The notes under the pieces: generated by a model | Databases searched by the model: none | What the model saw: only the letters and a program-made list of their open reading frames with translations | Told to the model about the DNA's origin: nothing | Source of the DNA: Staphylotrichum longicolle | Lineage: Eukaryota > Ascomycota > Sordariomycetes > Sordariales > Chaetomiaceae | DNA: 64,000 nt | Assembly: GCA_019096155.1 (NCBI GenBank) | Contig: JAHCVI010000006.1 | Span: 2,108,001-2,172,000, forward strand | Direction: 5' to 3' | Made by a program: the position numbers and the translations under genes | Shown: positions 52,250 through 63,620 of the stretch, piece by piece | Position numbering within the stretch: position 1 is the stretch's first letter | Layout: each line of letters starts with the position of its first letter

Positions 52250-53859
52250 GGTGCTGTTTGAATGAAATTGGAAAAGGGAGATGGAGAACAGAAACAGGGG
52301 AGAGAAGCCCGAGAGCTGCCGGGATGAGTCACCTGTTGTTGACTCTCCAAGGGCTGATACTGCCCGGCGATAACCGTGATTGGTAGTGGGGCGAATCGAG
52401 AACCGACGCATCTGGGTTTCTCATGATGCGCTGGACTGGAGGTAATAAGCACGGTCGAAGATGCAAGCCGAAGGTGCGGGGGTGACACATTCACTGGCTC
52501 CTAGTTGAGATCATGGATGTAACCCTACCTGAATATTTGTCTGACGCGCCACAAAGCCGGAAAGTGTGAGAAGCCTTTTGAATTTTATGACCAAGACGGC
52601 CCAGGGGGATTTCGTGTATTCTTGAGTTAAGGACCCTTTAAATTTGCTCCTATTTGTACCCAATTGTTTCGAACTTTCCGACTGACCTTCGATGCCCACC
52701 AGCGCTGCATCCTCCGGACACATTACTCTTCCCTGGGTTGAATGACTGGCCGCGCATTTCCGGGCCTTATGCTGCTATGCATTAAGTGACGAGTCCTTAC
52801 GGCTGCCTGTTGGTTGACTTGTGACACGTGAAATGACACCTTCTCGCCGATAGATCCTCGGGATATCATCTCCATCCGACTCTTCACTCCCCGCAAACCA
52901 GCTGAAGCCTACCGTGGAGCATCACGGCAAGGCTGCGGCCCCTACGTCGTAGGGCTAACCGTTAGAGCGGTACGACCAAAGAGTACAGCAGAACCCCGAA
53001 GGGCACGGATGTACATCCGGACTTCCTGTCTATGGGTCCCCAGCAGCCGGGTTTTCCGACCAGGGGAGGACCCCTGCATCTGGGCAAGACAAAAACAGAT
53101 CGGTGGGGGCTCCCCACAGCCCCAACACCAAGAGGTCAGACTCACACCCGCTGAGATGAGCCACGGGTATCAGGCCCATGGAATGGGGGTCCAATGCCAG
53201 TGCTGGTTGACGAGTGGTCCAGGAAGCTATAGGGTTCCAGAGGTGATATCGCCAAGTTTCAGCTGCAAGTCTTGCTTGCGTGTGTCAAACGTGGCTGGAC
53301 GGCTTCGCCGTGGGTCGGCTGACCTTAGATGGCATAGATTGTGACAGAACGAGGCAACACCTTGTCATGACGGCATTTATTGAAGCCTGGACCAACTATC
53401 TTATGGTTCCTCGAGTCCAGAGCGTTACATATCTCTAGGCCTTTCCCGTTGTCCGACAGCAGCTCTTCAGGGGAGGGCTTGGTGGATGATTGATGGTAAT
53501 CCTTTCCCTGCAATTCACATGGTGGAGCCATCCTCGGTGATTACTGCAGCGAGAACCCCAAACTTCGGGGGCAAAACGCCGAAGGTGCACCCCGCAATGC
53601 CCGCACGAGTGGGCTCCGGGTGCGAGACCGGTGCAAGTGGTGGCAGCAGCAACCTTGATCTCCGCGCCATCGAAGCCGACACAAAACCGGCGAACTTCCC
53701 AGTCACTATCCTCAGCTTCAACTCTGTCTCCTCCGACACTTTTGCCTAGAAACCACCTCAGCCATCCCTTAGCTATCTCCAAGACTCGACGAAATATTGA
53801 TTTAATCTAATCGACCCTCTTCTCCTACAAATCCGACTACATACCTCAAGACAGACACA
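52250..53859. other. Intergenic region
   Basis: About 1.6 kb between divergent genes with no convincing ORF, tRNA or repeat. GC content fluctuates; short ORFs near 53000-53350 and 53490-53750 have no recognisable protein character. Confidence 0.35.
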
Positions 53860-54907
53860 ATGACGCCCCCAGCGCTCATCCCGCCAAAGGGCGTCTTCGT
53901 CCCCTCCCCAACCTTCTTCCACCCCGCCGCCTCCTCTCCCAACTCCCTCCAGGCCCCCGTCGACACCGAGACCCAGATCGCCCACACCCTCTTCCTCGCG
54001 CGCGCCGGCATCACGGGCCTCACCATCCTCGGCTCGACCGGCGAAGCCGTCCATCTCTCGCGCGCCGAGCGCAGGGACCTCGTCTCGGCCGTCCGCAAGG
54101 GTCTCGACAAGGCCGGCTTCCACGACTACCCCATCATGGCCGGCGTCCTGACCAACGGAGAGCTGGACGACACCCTGCAGTGGCTGGAGGACTACGCCCG
54201 CGCCGGTGCCCAGTGGGGGCTGGTGCTCGCGCCGGGATACTTTGGGGCGGCCGTGCCGCAGGAGGGGCTGATCGAGTGGTACACGGTCGTCGCGGACCGC
54301 AGTCCCATTCCCATTCTCATCTACAACTACCCCGGCGTGAGCAACAACGTGCAGGTGCTGCCGGAGACGTACAGGGTGTTGGCCAAGCATCCAAACATTG
54401 TTGGTTGCAAGATGTGAGTCTCTAATAAACTGGGCCTGGACGTTTGACTTAGGCTGACTGGCGTGTCGCAGGTCTCATGGCAACGTCTCGCATCACGTTC
54501 AAGTGTCTCTCGACCCAGCAATTGACCACGACAAGTTCCGCGTATACAGCGGGTTTGGGAACCAGCTCGGGCCAATCGTTGCGTTTGGCGCGGCCGGCGT
54601 CATCGATGGCATGGCGGCGTTTTACCCCAAGACCGTGGTGCGGTTAATGAAGCTGATGGAGGAGGGGTTGTCTACTCCAGAGGCCAGAGCCGAGGCTCAT
54701 CGTTTGCAGTTTGCTGTGAGCCAGGGCGAGGAGTTTGTGATGCGGACTGGCGTGCTGGGCATCAGGGAGGCGGTCTACCGCGTTGCTGGTTTCGGCAATC
54801 TTGAAGGGGGCCGGTTGCCCATCAAGGGGAAGTTGCCGGATGGCGTTTGGGAGAAGTCTGAGGGCTTGTTCCTGGCGGACATTGCAAAGGCCGAGTCTTC
54901 GCTCTAA
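53860..54907 (+). CDS. Dihydrodipicolinate synthase (DapA)/N-acetylneuraminate lyase superfamily aldolase
   Basis: Class I aldolase with TIM-barrel fold. Exons 53860-54413 and 54472-54907 (58-bp intron), 329 aa. Marks: GLTILGSTGEAVHLS (substrate-binding GxTGE), IYNYPGVSNN (catalytic Tyr), and NIVGCKMSHGN with Schiff-base Lys184. In fungi without lysine DAP synthesis such proteins act as 2-keto-3-deoxy sugar-acid aldolases or 4-hydroxy-2-oxoglutarate aldolases; which one is not decided here. The stop is followed after 14 bp by transposon copy 2, so its 3' UTR and poly(A) site must now lie in or beyond the element. Confidence 0.9.
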
Positions 54908-54921
54908 CTTGAATATCTGTA

Positions 54922-56777
54922 ACGTAGTCCACATGCGAAAGTCCCACACGGGCGAAAGTCCCACAACATTGCACCTCCACGTCTTCTACCTTCTTTTGGG
55001 CTTTCCTTTGCAACGCGATATGCCTCAACAAAACGACGAAACCCGAGTGCACTTGGCCCTCCAGGCAATAGAAAATGACCCAAAGCTAAGCCTAAGAGCT
55101 ATAGCAAAGATCTATTCCGTTAATCACGAGAAGCTCAGTCGACGTCGACGCGGTCAGCAATCGCGACGCGACATTCCAGCCAACTCACGGAAACTAACTG
55201 ACCTAGAGGAATCGGTCATTGTTCAGTATATCCTCGACCTAGATTCTAAAGGATTTCCTCCCCGCTTATCTAGTGTAGAAGATATGGCCAACCGACTACT
55301 TGCCGAACGCGACGCGCGACGCGTCGGAGTCAATTGGGCTTCAACCCTTCGTCAAACGGCACCCGGAGCTCACACGCGTTTCAATCGGAAATACGACTAC
55401 CAGAGGGCCCAATGCGAAGATCCGGAGATTATTCGCGGTTGGTTTGCGCTTGTACGGAACACAATCGCGAAGTACGGCATCCAGGAGGCCGACATCTACA
55501 ACTTCGACGAGACCGGGTTTTAGATAGGCGTCATCTCGACTACAATAGTTGTTACAAGCTCCGAACAGCGTGGCAGGGCAAAGTTAAAGTAGCCTAGCAA
55601 TCGTAAATGGGCAACGGTGATTTAGGGCGTCAATGCGACTGGCTGGGCGATCCCGCCGTTTATCATCGTCAAGGGTAGGTATCACCTCTCCTCTTAGTAC
55701 GAGAATAGCCTATTGCCGAACGATTGGGTCATTGCGACATCCGAAAACGGTTGGACAACCAACGAGAGAGGCCTAGAATAGATTTAGTACTTCGATAAGT
55801 ATACTAAAGCTCGAATAGTCGGGGTTTATCGCCTCCTTATCCTCGATAGCCACGATAGCCACCACTCGACCGACTTCGAGCTCTACTACAAGGAGAACAA
55901 TATCTTACGCTCTATATACCTCCCCACTCGTCTCACATTCTCCAGCCGCTCGATATTGGATGTTTTAGCCCGCTCAAGACGGTATACGGCAAGCAGATCG
56001 AGGGATAATACGGGCAACTATTACCCACATCACCAAGGAGGACTTCTTCCCCGCGTTCTACGCTGCTTTCCAGGCCGCCCTAACCCCGAAAATATTCAAG
56101 GAGGTTTTCGAGGTGCTAGAATTGTTCCTTTTAACCCCGAGAAGGTAATCTCCCAGCTCGACATCCGTCTAAAGACGCCAACGCCCTCGAACTCGCGGCC
56201 CGGTAGTGCGTACGCCTAGGTTTTCCAAGACCCCGAACAACCCAATCGAAGCCTCCTCGCAGTCCACCCTCATTAAGAATCGAATTACTCGGCATTAAAA
56301 TAGCTCTCCAACTAAGATTTAAGGGCGGTCGATATATTTGCGAAAGGGACGTCTAGGGTCATGCATCAATTGGCATTGTTGAAGGCAGAGATCCAGAGCC
56401 TCCGAGCAGCAAATGAGGCATTTAGCAAGCGTCGGAGAGCTAAGAAACAACGGCTCCGAAAAGGAGGATCGCTTTCTATACAGAACGCACAGGATTTACA
56501 GGAGAGAGAGACGTTGAGGTGCAGATCAAGGAGGAAACACAGGCGGGTAGTGGTCGGAAGCCAAGGGTCGAGACGCGTGCGCGGCGTTGTGGCAACTGCG
56601 GCGAACCAGGCCACAATGCGCGTACATGTCAGATAGTTGTAGAAACGTCTGAGGAAGACGATTCCGAGTAGTTTTATTTGTTTTGAGCTAGCTAAGTAGA
56701 ATTAATGTAGATTTTGTTGCGATGGTATGATTTCGTGGGACTTTCGCCCGTGTGGGACTTTCGCATGTGGACCACGT
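54922..56777 (+). mobile_element. Fot1/pogo-like DNA transposon, copy 2
   Basis: 1856-bp element with 43-bp TIRs (54922-54964 and 56735-56777; one mismatch, starting ACGTAGTCCA / ACGTGGTCCA) and TA duplications (54920-54921 and 56778-56779). The TIR carries two direct GCGAAAGTCCCAC blocks where copy 1 has GCGAAAGTTACA, so the two copies belong to related but distinct subfamilies. Confidence 0.9.
55021..56671 (+). pseudogene. Pogo-type (DDE_1) transposase relic, copy 2
   Basis: Open and well preserved for the first ~165 codons (HTH and CENP-B-like region, NDPKLSLRAIAKIYSV; IYNFDETGF), then stops and frameshifts accumulate; remnants include LLILDSHDSHHS, FELYYKEN, FRGARIVPFNPEKV and a final CCHC knuckle (CGNCGEPGHNARTC read across frames). 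Less C-to-T decayed than copy 1 in its 5' third. Not functional as it stands. Confidence 0.87.
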
Positions 56778-58338
56778 TATCACTACTAGAAAAGAGTAAA
56801 AATCAGTTCTTCGTGGGTAGTGGTGAGCTTCAGTTTGGCATTGCACATTGTCTGTCCGTCATGTCAAACATATGGGAGCGTTCCCTGACTTCCCAGATGA
56901 GCAACCCAACCTGAGCGCCCTCACAGTCATCTAAAGCCCGCCTTTTCCTGCTATTTCCAGGCTAGAAGTGTAGGACACAACCATAAACCCTGAGCCCTTC
57001 AGTCACGATATGGGATGGACCCAGCTCGCACGCAAAATTGTTCCAAACCCGTCACATGTCCAGTCATCGAAGCGCGAGTCCTGAATGCACAGTCAGCGGA
57101 TCCATAGCCGTCTACTCCTTCTAGCAAACGAAGCAGTCGCTGTGAGAATAAACGGCAGATGGTCTAGAGCTGGCCAGAAATCATGGACTGGGACCAGAAA
57201 CTAGGTATTAGTTTGCCCTTATACAGTGATGGATCATGATTTCTCACAGCGTTGCTATGACGTTTGCGAGGGTACAATCCGTGACAAACACACAGAAATG
57301 AGAATGAGTCTCTGGTAATTGCATCCTCAAGTTTGTCTGCAAAATGTTTTTAAGGCGGACGAGCTGGGAAGGAGGACATGATGGGTTGGGCTTCAAAAAT
57401 GGACGATACCTGCGTCTTTCATCTGAACCTTGAAGCGCAGCTCGGGCAGGACAGGACAGCTCTTGGTCTGGGGATTTCAAATAAATAAATATTGTCCGAT
57501 TCTCATTTTTTTAAAAGAAATTCGATTCACAATCGACGACAATGGCAAAAGTTTCTGTATCGAGTCCCTGACCCTTTCGCTCATATCTTTGCATTCACTT
57601 GCTATTCTCCATTGTTCTTCAGTTCTTCGTGTTAAACAACCCACAACTGCAGCAAGTCGGCAATGGGCACCACAGCACACTTCCCTTGAAACGCTTGAAG
57701 CCGATGCAATTGGAGTCTGCTCTCCATCGCGGTTTTCCTCCCGCCCTCACCGACCACAACTCAGGTGGCCACCGACAAAGACGCGAGGAAAATACACCAC
57801 CAGCAACAAGACTCCCATTGCCTCCTCCTTGGTAAGACTAATCACGTCCTCACCACCCAGAAACCTGGTTTCTTTTCCTCAATATGGACCCTTCAACTTC
57901 GCTCTATCGACAATATAAACGCCAAACGAAGCTGTCACTTCCTGGCTCGCAACCACCGCGGCGAGTTGCAATTGCCCGACTTCTCTACTTCAGCTTTGCC
58001 ACTCCTCCTCCCAGTCTCTCAGTGCTCACAACCTCAAAAATCTAGTTGGTTTTGAAACCATATCTTTCTTCAACCCACTGCCAGTGTTCATTTCTATTGT
58101 TCCCATTGTCCTAGCTATATATATGAATCGCCCAACAATGCGTGCTTTCTCCAATTGGTTATTTTCTTCACCAGGCGTCCTGAATGGCTGTCCCCTAAGC
58201 CGGACTCTCTACGCAACCCAGTTTATTCCGTGTGAGAGTTCATTAAATTCACAATTTCCAGAACCGTGATCACAATGGAGTGGCCGAGGAGTAAGACAGC
58301 TTTGCAACGGACCATCAACATTGCAAGGTGTTGTTGCC
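56778..58338. other. Intergenic region
   Basis: About 1.56 kb between transposon copy 2 and the DUF6604 gene. No credible gene. The last ~800 bp is CT/CA-rich and likely promoter and leader of the DUF6604 gene. Confidence 0.4.
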
Positions 58339-60645
58339 ATGGACCCAAACATCTCCCTTTACCAGCAATACAAATCCCGGACAGGCTACGTCCTTTCTTG
58401 GCTCGTTTCAACAGCACTTGCGACAAATTGCCCTAAATCTCTGCTTGCACCTGAACAGCTCCGAAACCACACCATTCCTACTGGCAACATCGTTCCCATT
58501 GCGGATTGGATAGCGCGACCAGATTCAACATGCCGTGTTTCAAGGTCCGTTTTAAACGATCTTGGCCAGGCAATCGAGCTTCGAAATCACTACAGCCAAA
58601 CCCTTCGCGGGGACCGCGCCCCCACGGCCCTGGATCGCAGCCATGATCACTTTCTCGACACTCTCAGGGACTTGCGAACCGTTTTGCACGCAATGAACGC
58701 CACCACCACCTTTGCATCTTCCCAAGAGCCCGGAGTCAGCAATCCCGCAAATACTACTTCAGCCCAATTTTCAGCGCTGAGTTTGCAGGAAACGACGAGT
58801 GATGTTGAAGCGGACGATGAGGAACGGCAAACCTTTTTTTCGGGTGTCCGTAAGTTTGACATACAGTTTTGATTTTGTTTCACCTTGCTAACAACACAAA
58901 AAGGATCAAAGGAAGGGCAATCAGTCAATTTTGAGGAGATGTCATCTATTCAGGATGGCGTGTTCCGTTTTCGCCTCCTTTTGGGAGCTTTCTCTCGCAT
59001 TCGCGAGACAGTCAACAACAACTGGGACCGGTATGTAGCCGGCAGGCTGGATCTTGCTGCTGCAGCGGTGACAACAAACATGGCGCTCATGCTCGCAAAT
59101 CAACTTGAAGACGCTGCTCAAGTCGAGTTGGCCAGGATTGTCAGGAACATGGACGCACATCGTCGGGCGACGGTACAGCAACTGGCGAAAACTCTCAACG
59201 TCAGCGAGATCATGGCAAACTCCATCTTGCAGAGCAACGTTTACTTGCCCCTCTACAACCAGGTGTTGAAGGGCCCCCAAAGCCAATGCCCCACCGAAGA
59301 GTACGAGCTGGAAGAAAAGATTTTCTTCCACACCTTCCAAGTCATGGCCGACTGGCACACCGGGTGCCTGCTCCGCCGGGTCGGGCAAAACCGCTTGCGC
59401 ACCCAAGAAGGATCGCACGGTAGTCATGTCTACCCGGGATTATGGGAGAGCGTGAAGATCGAGGAGAAGAAAAAGTGCCATCGGGCATTCGTGATGGAAA
59501 CCTTGACCGAGCTTCATTTCCTTGGGTCGCTCAAGGAGAAAGCACCAGTTCAAGACCTTTTGAGCAGAGGGGTCGCTTCCGCCGTTGAGTCAAAGACAAT
59601 CCATCTCTCAGCAATCTTCGGCCTTCATCTTCTTTTCACTATCCATCTCAAGCTCAAGGATGCCGGCTTGTCCGAACGACCTCTTCGCTCTCTCACCCAG
59701 TTCTTGAGTGTTGCCGCCCCCAAGGCCTCCACTCTCTCCGCCATTCTTCCAACTGAAAAAAGCCGAGACATGATCAAACCAACCTATCAGCACATCAAAG
59801 AGCTCCAGGGTGACATTTTTGAAAAGCTCAAGGTGGCAACTAAGGCGGACGTCGTCTCAGCGACGCCGTTCTTCTCCCTGGTCCGCCACCCAATACTGTG
59901 CGGTCTCGTCCTTCATACTACGAGGGTTTTGGTACAAGACACGGCATTGGCTCTCGAGAGAAACCTGGGCGCAATCAATGCAGCAGTTCACCTCGGAAAC
60001 GCATTCATGCAGGAAGGATACATTCAGACCATCGGATCCTTGCAGTTGACAGTCCATCTTCAAGGGGACAAGAGCTTTTTTCTTGGTGGCAAGCGTCCCA
60101 CCGCAAAAGACATGTACCTGGAGGCGTACGGGTTAGTGATCGGATGGTCGCTGGCGAACCTCGCACCGAATTCCAGAAGGGGCAGGAATCTTGGGGCAAG
60201 GAAGAACAAGGTCGAGTTTGTGGCACCGGCTCCTTTCTCTCGGGCAACGGAATCGCACTTGCGGGACCCTCTGAGGCGGCTCTTTCTTTCAGAGGTTGAC
60301 CTTATCAACATGCTCAGCGAAGCCAACCAGAAAATGAGAGAAATCTACAACTCTCCACGTGCTGCTGGCCTCGCCTCGACCATGCCCTCGCCGCTCCAGC
60401 ACGCTGCGGCACTCCTCCATACTGAGGTTCCCATGCTGGAGCACAGTTACATGTTCAGCATGGAAGTTGCTTGGAGGGCACTCCGCGGCGTACAAGCGGC
60501 GCTGGGTGGCGGAGAGCTGGTCGACTCCGTCGAGGAGATTGTCGGGCGGGTTTTCCAGGAGAGCAACCTGGCCGATGAAGCAGTAATGCGAAGGCTGTCA
60601 AGACACTTTGCGATGACCGTTTCGCAGGGGGGGAAGAAGAAATGA
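58339..60645 (+). CDS. DUF6604-type fungal protein, unknown function
   Basis: Exons 58339-58849 and 58904-60645 (54-bp intron), 750 aa. The N-terminus (LYQQYKSRTGYVLSWLVSTA) matches the Y-x-x-Y-K-x-x-T-x-x-x-x-x-W-L opening of fungal DUF6604 proteins. The rest is helical without recognisable catalytic motifs: VFRFRLLLGAFSRIRE, DRYVAGRLDLAAAAVTTNMA, VMADWHTGCLLRRVG, and a Lys-rich end. No signal peptide or clear membrane span. Relatives are expanded in filamentous ascomycetes and often lie in variable regions; function unknown. A broken partial paralogue follows at 60855. Confidence 0.82.
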
Positions 60646-60854
60646 CAAGAGGTTCCTCATTTCCAGGTCCAATCGCATACCTTGTTGAGCCCAGGAGGCT
60701 TCACTAAACAATTCATCTAGGAAGGGACGGGTTCCCGAGCCGATGAGGCCCTTTATATACATACATACTCAAAATTACTTCCTCGTACTAGATTTCTTGT
60801 TTTTGTTTGTGTCCATTCCTGAGCCATGTTGGAGCCTGCGTGGCACGTCCGAGA

Positions 60855-61100
60855 CTCCGATCGACGCTTCGTATATTGAAAAGGCTATTTTCGAGTTCAA
60901 ACTTCTTCTGCAAGACCCTTCTTGTACTTGAGCGGGTCGTCGAACCTCTCTGGAGGCCATACATTGATGGAAAGCTTTACCTCGCTCCGGTCTCGGCAAG
61001 TACTAATATGGCCATCCTTGTCGCCAGTGAACTCGAAACTGAAGCTCGTGGGCCCCTTCGCAATGTTGTAGAGCGGTACGACCCGGGAAACGCAAAGTAG
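60855..61100 (+). pseudogene. Fragment of a DUF6604 paralogue
   Basis: DASYIEKAIFEFKLLLQDP followed, after a one-base deletion near 60920, by LVLERVVEPLWRPYIDGKLY and LAPVSASTNMAILVASELE. This parallels SSIQDGVFRFRLLLGAFSRI...YVAGRLDLAAAAVTTNMALMLANQLE of the intact gene directly upstream, but is diverged rather than a recent copy. No N-terminal or later part is found, so it is a remnant of an old tandem duplication. Confidence 0.65.
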
Positions 61101-62471
61101 GCACCAAGAACCTCGTTAATGCAGTTTATGCTAGTTTAAAAGCCACAGCCGTGTCAGTCCTTGCGGTACGAATTTACCCCTGGGTTGCTTGGGTATTTGA
61201 TTGCAGTGTCTGTTCCAGGCTTTCGGTCAAGTGTTCTTACGGTTTGGCCTCTGAGTTAAGGAAGGTGTCTTTATCAATATTCACGCGTTTGTATGCAGAT
61301 GTGCGGTGAATGTTATTTGGCCAGTGTGGCCTCATCGACAAAGGAACTGAATGCCATGCTCGCCACGGATGCATCGGGTTAGCTTACATGTAGTTGAGGT
61401 AGTCTAATGTATGCAAGAATGGCCTCACAAGTTATCTTCTACTCGCTGCTTTCAATGTTAAGGTAGGTGAGACATGTGAGTCAAGAAGGCGAACTTTGCA
61501 GTGAGAAAATTGGTCGCAATTAAAGACATGGCAAGCAAGTACGAAGTTGGTGACCACATTGGAGAATAAAGCTTGGATTGTCCGCCGACTTCATTCAGTG
61601 TAGCAGTCACATTCAAGAAGCCTGTATGGTGAACCAGGGCTACCGACGGTTGAAAGGCTATCAGGGCATGCATGCGGGTATCCTTCAGTGTCCAAGATCT
61701 CCTGCCACATCCGTAAGTATCTCGTTCATCGCTTGAGAGGATGAGACATAGCCGCTTGCTTCCGCTGTGCTGATGAAGATTCTTTGAGCCTTGAAACGCT
61801 ATGGAGGAATGTAATTGTGATGAAAGGTTTCCAGCAATGTATGATTTACATGTTTGGAGGAAGCGTGTGGTGAAAAGCCATGTTGCTCCGGGGTTGCACT
61901 TTGGCATGATGTTTCGACAATGAAACAAGAGACTTGTATACTTCGCATCATCAACCGCTTGGCATTGGACCGGACCAGGTACTCATAAGTTGGTGCAGGA
62001 CGACAAAGTCTTGCTGGGAGGCTGTAGCACATATTGACCCATCGAGTTGGGCGTGCTGTTGGAGGTGCTGAGGAACAGCTGCTGCAGGATGATGCTCTTG
62101 CACTTGCCGAGTCTTTGCGAACGTCAACCTGAACTCGTTTGTTTATCCTCCAAGGTTGTCGACCTGGCGATATGGCGGGTCTTTTGAAGCAGGGCAATCT
62201 TGACGGGGCACCCAGAGGAAGGGACACAAAGTTTTCGCCGCCAAAACGAAAGGAAGGAAGAGAAAGCACAAGAAATGACCCGGTAGCAACCTTTGCTCTT
62301 GTGCCCAGTCTCCATTCCCCTTGCATTCTCCAGCTTCCTCTCCGTTACTCACTCTCACCCTTTGCGGCCGGGTTCTGCCTCGTCACTCATCTCTTCGCAC
62401 TTCCGTCGACACTTCTCATCGCCATTCCTCGCCCCTCCGAAGAGCCGGTCGGCAGGTCTCAACCTCCGACC
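61101..62471. other. Intergenic region
   Basis: About 1.37 kb without a recognisable gene. Upstream in-frame codons of the next gene (62139 on) start at a TTG and look like leader. Confidence 0.35.
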
Positions 62472-63620
62472 ATGAGCCAGCGGACCTTTCGACCATTTTC
62501 TTGGCTCCCACTGGAACTCCAAGTGATGGTTTGGGAGGCATCGCTTGAGCCCCGAGTGGTTGAAGTCAACATGGTGCACCAAACTCGCCCTCGAGCCCAC
62601 CAGTCCAAGATCGCCTGGCGTACAACCAGCATCCCAGCGCAGTTGGCGGCGACAAGTGGGGCACGGCGCGTTCTCCTACGATTTTACCATCGACTGGACT
62701 TCGCATGTCCTTTGCCGGTTGGCGACGGGATCGCGCCACCCAAGGCAATGGTGTACCTGCACCCCGAGCTGGATGTTCTATCCCAGGACTGCGAGGCAAT
62801 CATCTACTGGGAAGGGCAAGCAGGGGTTGACCGGGTCCGCAGGCCCGGGGTAAAGGCGCGAGTCCGACAGCGTGTGGGCCCAGATCCCGCCGATACCCTG
62901 ACCTGGGACGGGGATTTCTACAGTGTTTTCCACCTCGTCCGACCCTTGCCCTGGCGCTTCCTCGACCCCCTTCGGGACCTTCGGCACGTCCACGTCAACC
63001 TTCACATTCTCAAGTCCAGCAGGCGGAACGGCGCCGACAGTGGCTATCAGACTACGACAATGTTCATCCAGACTCTGCTTCACAACAGGGAGCCCAGCCC
63101 ACTCCATACCGTCACACTCAAAGTTACCTGGGACTTGTCCTCTCAGCCTACTCCTGCCAGCATCCAGAACATGAGACCTGTGGTATATCGGATCGTTCGC
63201 AGCCCAGCCTTTCCCCTTACTTGGCCGAGCGTTTTCTTCTCGGCAGCGCAGCTACTGGAACAGCAAAACGCAGGCGTTCCGTTGGCCAACATTCTCCTCG
63301 CCGAAGGCGCCATCTTCACGCGACAGCCACTGGGTCCCTTTACCGCGCTCCGTGTGATTGATCCCAAGAGCGTTGAGAGTTACTACGACATTGATGGCGA
63401 CGAATGGCCTGGCGCTGCCAGGGAGGACATGTGGCGGGGCATACTCACGGCTAGCCCCGGCCCGCAGAATATTGACATTGTCTTATGGCTGACCAGGTTG
63501 ATTGGCAACGCTCCTGGGCCCCAGTTTGAGAGTCCGTGGGGCATTTGTGGTGTGCATTACGGCATGGGTGAGGCTAAAGGATGCGTCAATCCGATGGGAA
63601 GGGTCAACTGGCGATGGTAG
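62472..63620 (+). CDS. 2EXR domain protein
   Basis: Intronless, 382 aa. The N-terminus FRPFSWLPLELQVMVWEAS...PRVVEV is the 2EXR signature (F-x-x-x-LP-x-E-x-R-x-x-IW...R-V-V-E-V) of a large fungal family of unknown role, here with L-Q in place of the common L-R. The remainder (ELDVLSQDCEAIIYWEG; LRDLRHVHVNLHIL) follows the family layout of alternating helices and strands. ATG at 62472 in an ACCATGAG context; an in-frame upstream TTG is not used. No signal peptide or membrane span. Confidence 0.82.
   Translation: MSQRTFRPFSWLPLELQVMVWEASLEPRVVEVNMVHQTRPRAHQSKIAWRTTSIPAQLAATSGARRVLLRFYHRLDFACPLPVGDGIAPPKAMVYLHPELDVLSQDCEAIIYWEGQAGVDRVRRPGVKARVRQRVGPDPADTLTWDGDFYSVFHLVRPLPWRFLDPLRDLRHVHVNLHILKSSRRNGADSGYQTTTMFIQTLLHNREPSPLHTVTLKVTWDLSSQPTPASIQNMRPVVYRIVRSPAFPLTWPSVFFSAAQLLEQQNAGVPLANILLAEGAIFTRQPLGPFTALRVIDPKSVESYYDIDGDEWPGAAREDMWRGILTASPGPQNIDIVLWLTRLIGNAPGPQFESPWGICGVHYGMGEAKGCVNPMGRVNWRW

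Noticed and set aside
52920..53350. Possible gene with GC-rich ORFs on both strands
   Set aside because: No start with continuous protein-like sequence, no domain resemblance, no plausible splice chain.
54783..55523. 246-codon ORF joining the aldolase end to the transposase
   Set aside because: The first part is a wrong-frame reading of the aldolase; the transposase starts at 55021.
61799..62326. 175-codon minus-strand ORF
   Set aside because: Ser/Arg-rich without recognisable features and overlapping the leader of the 2EXR gene.
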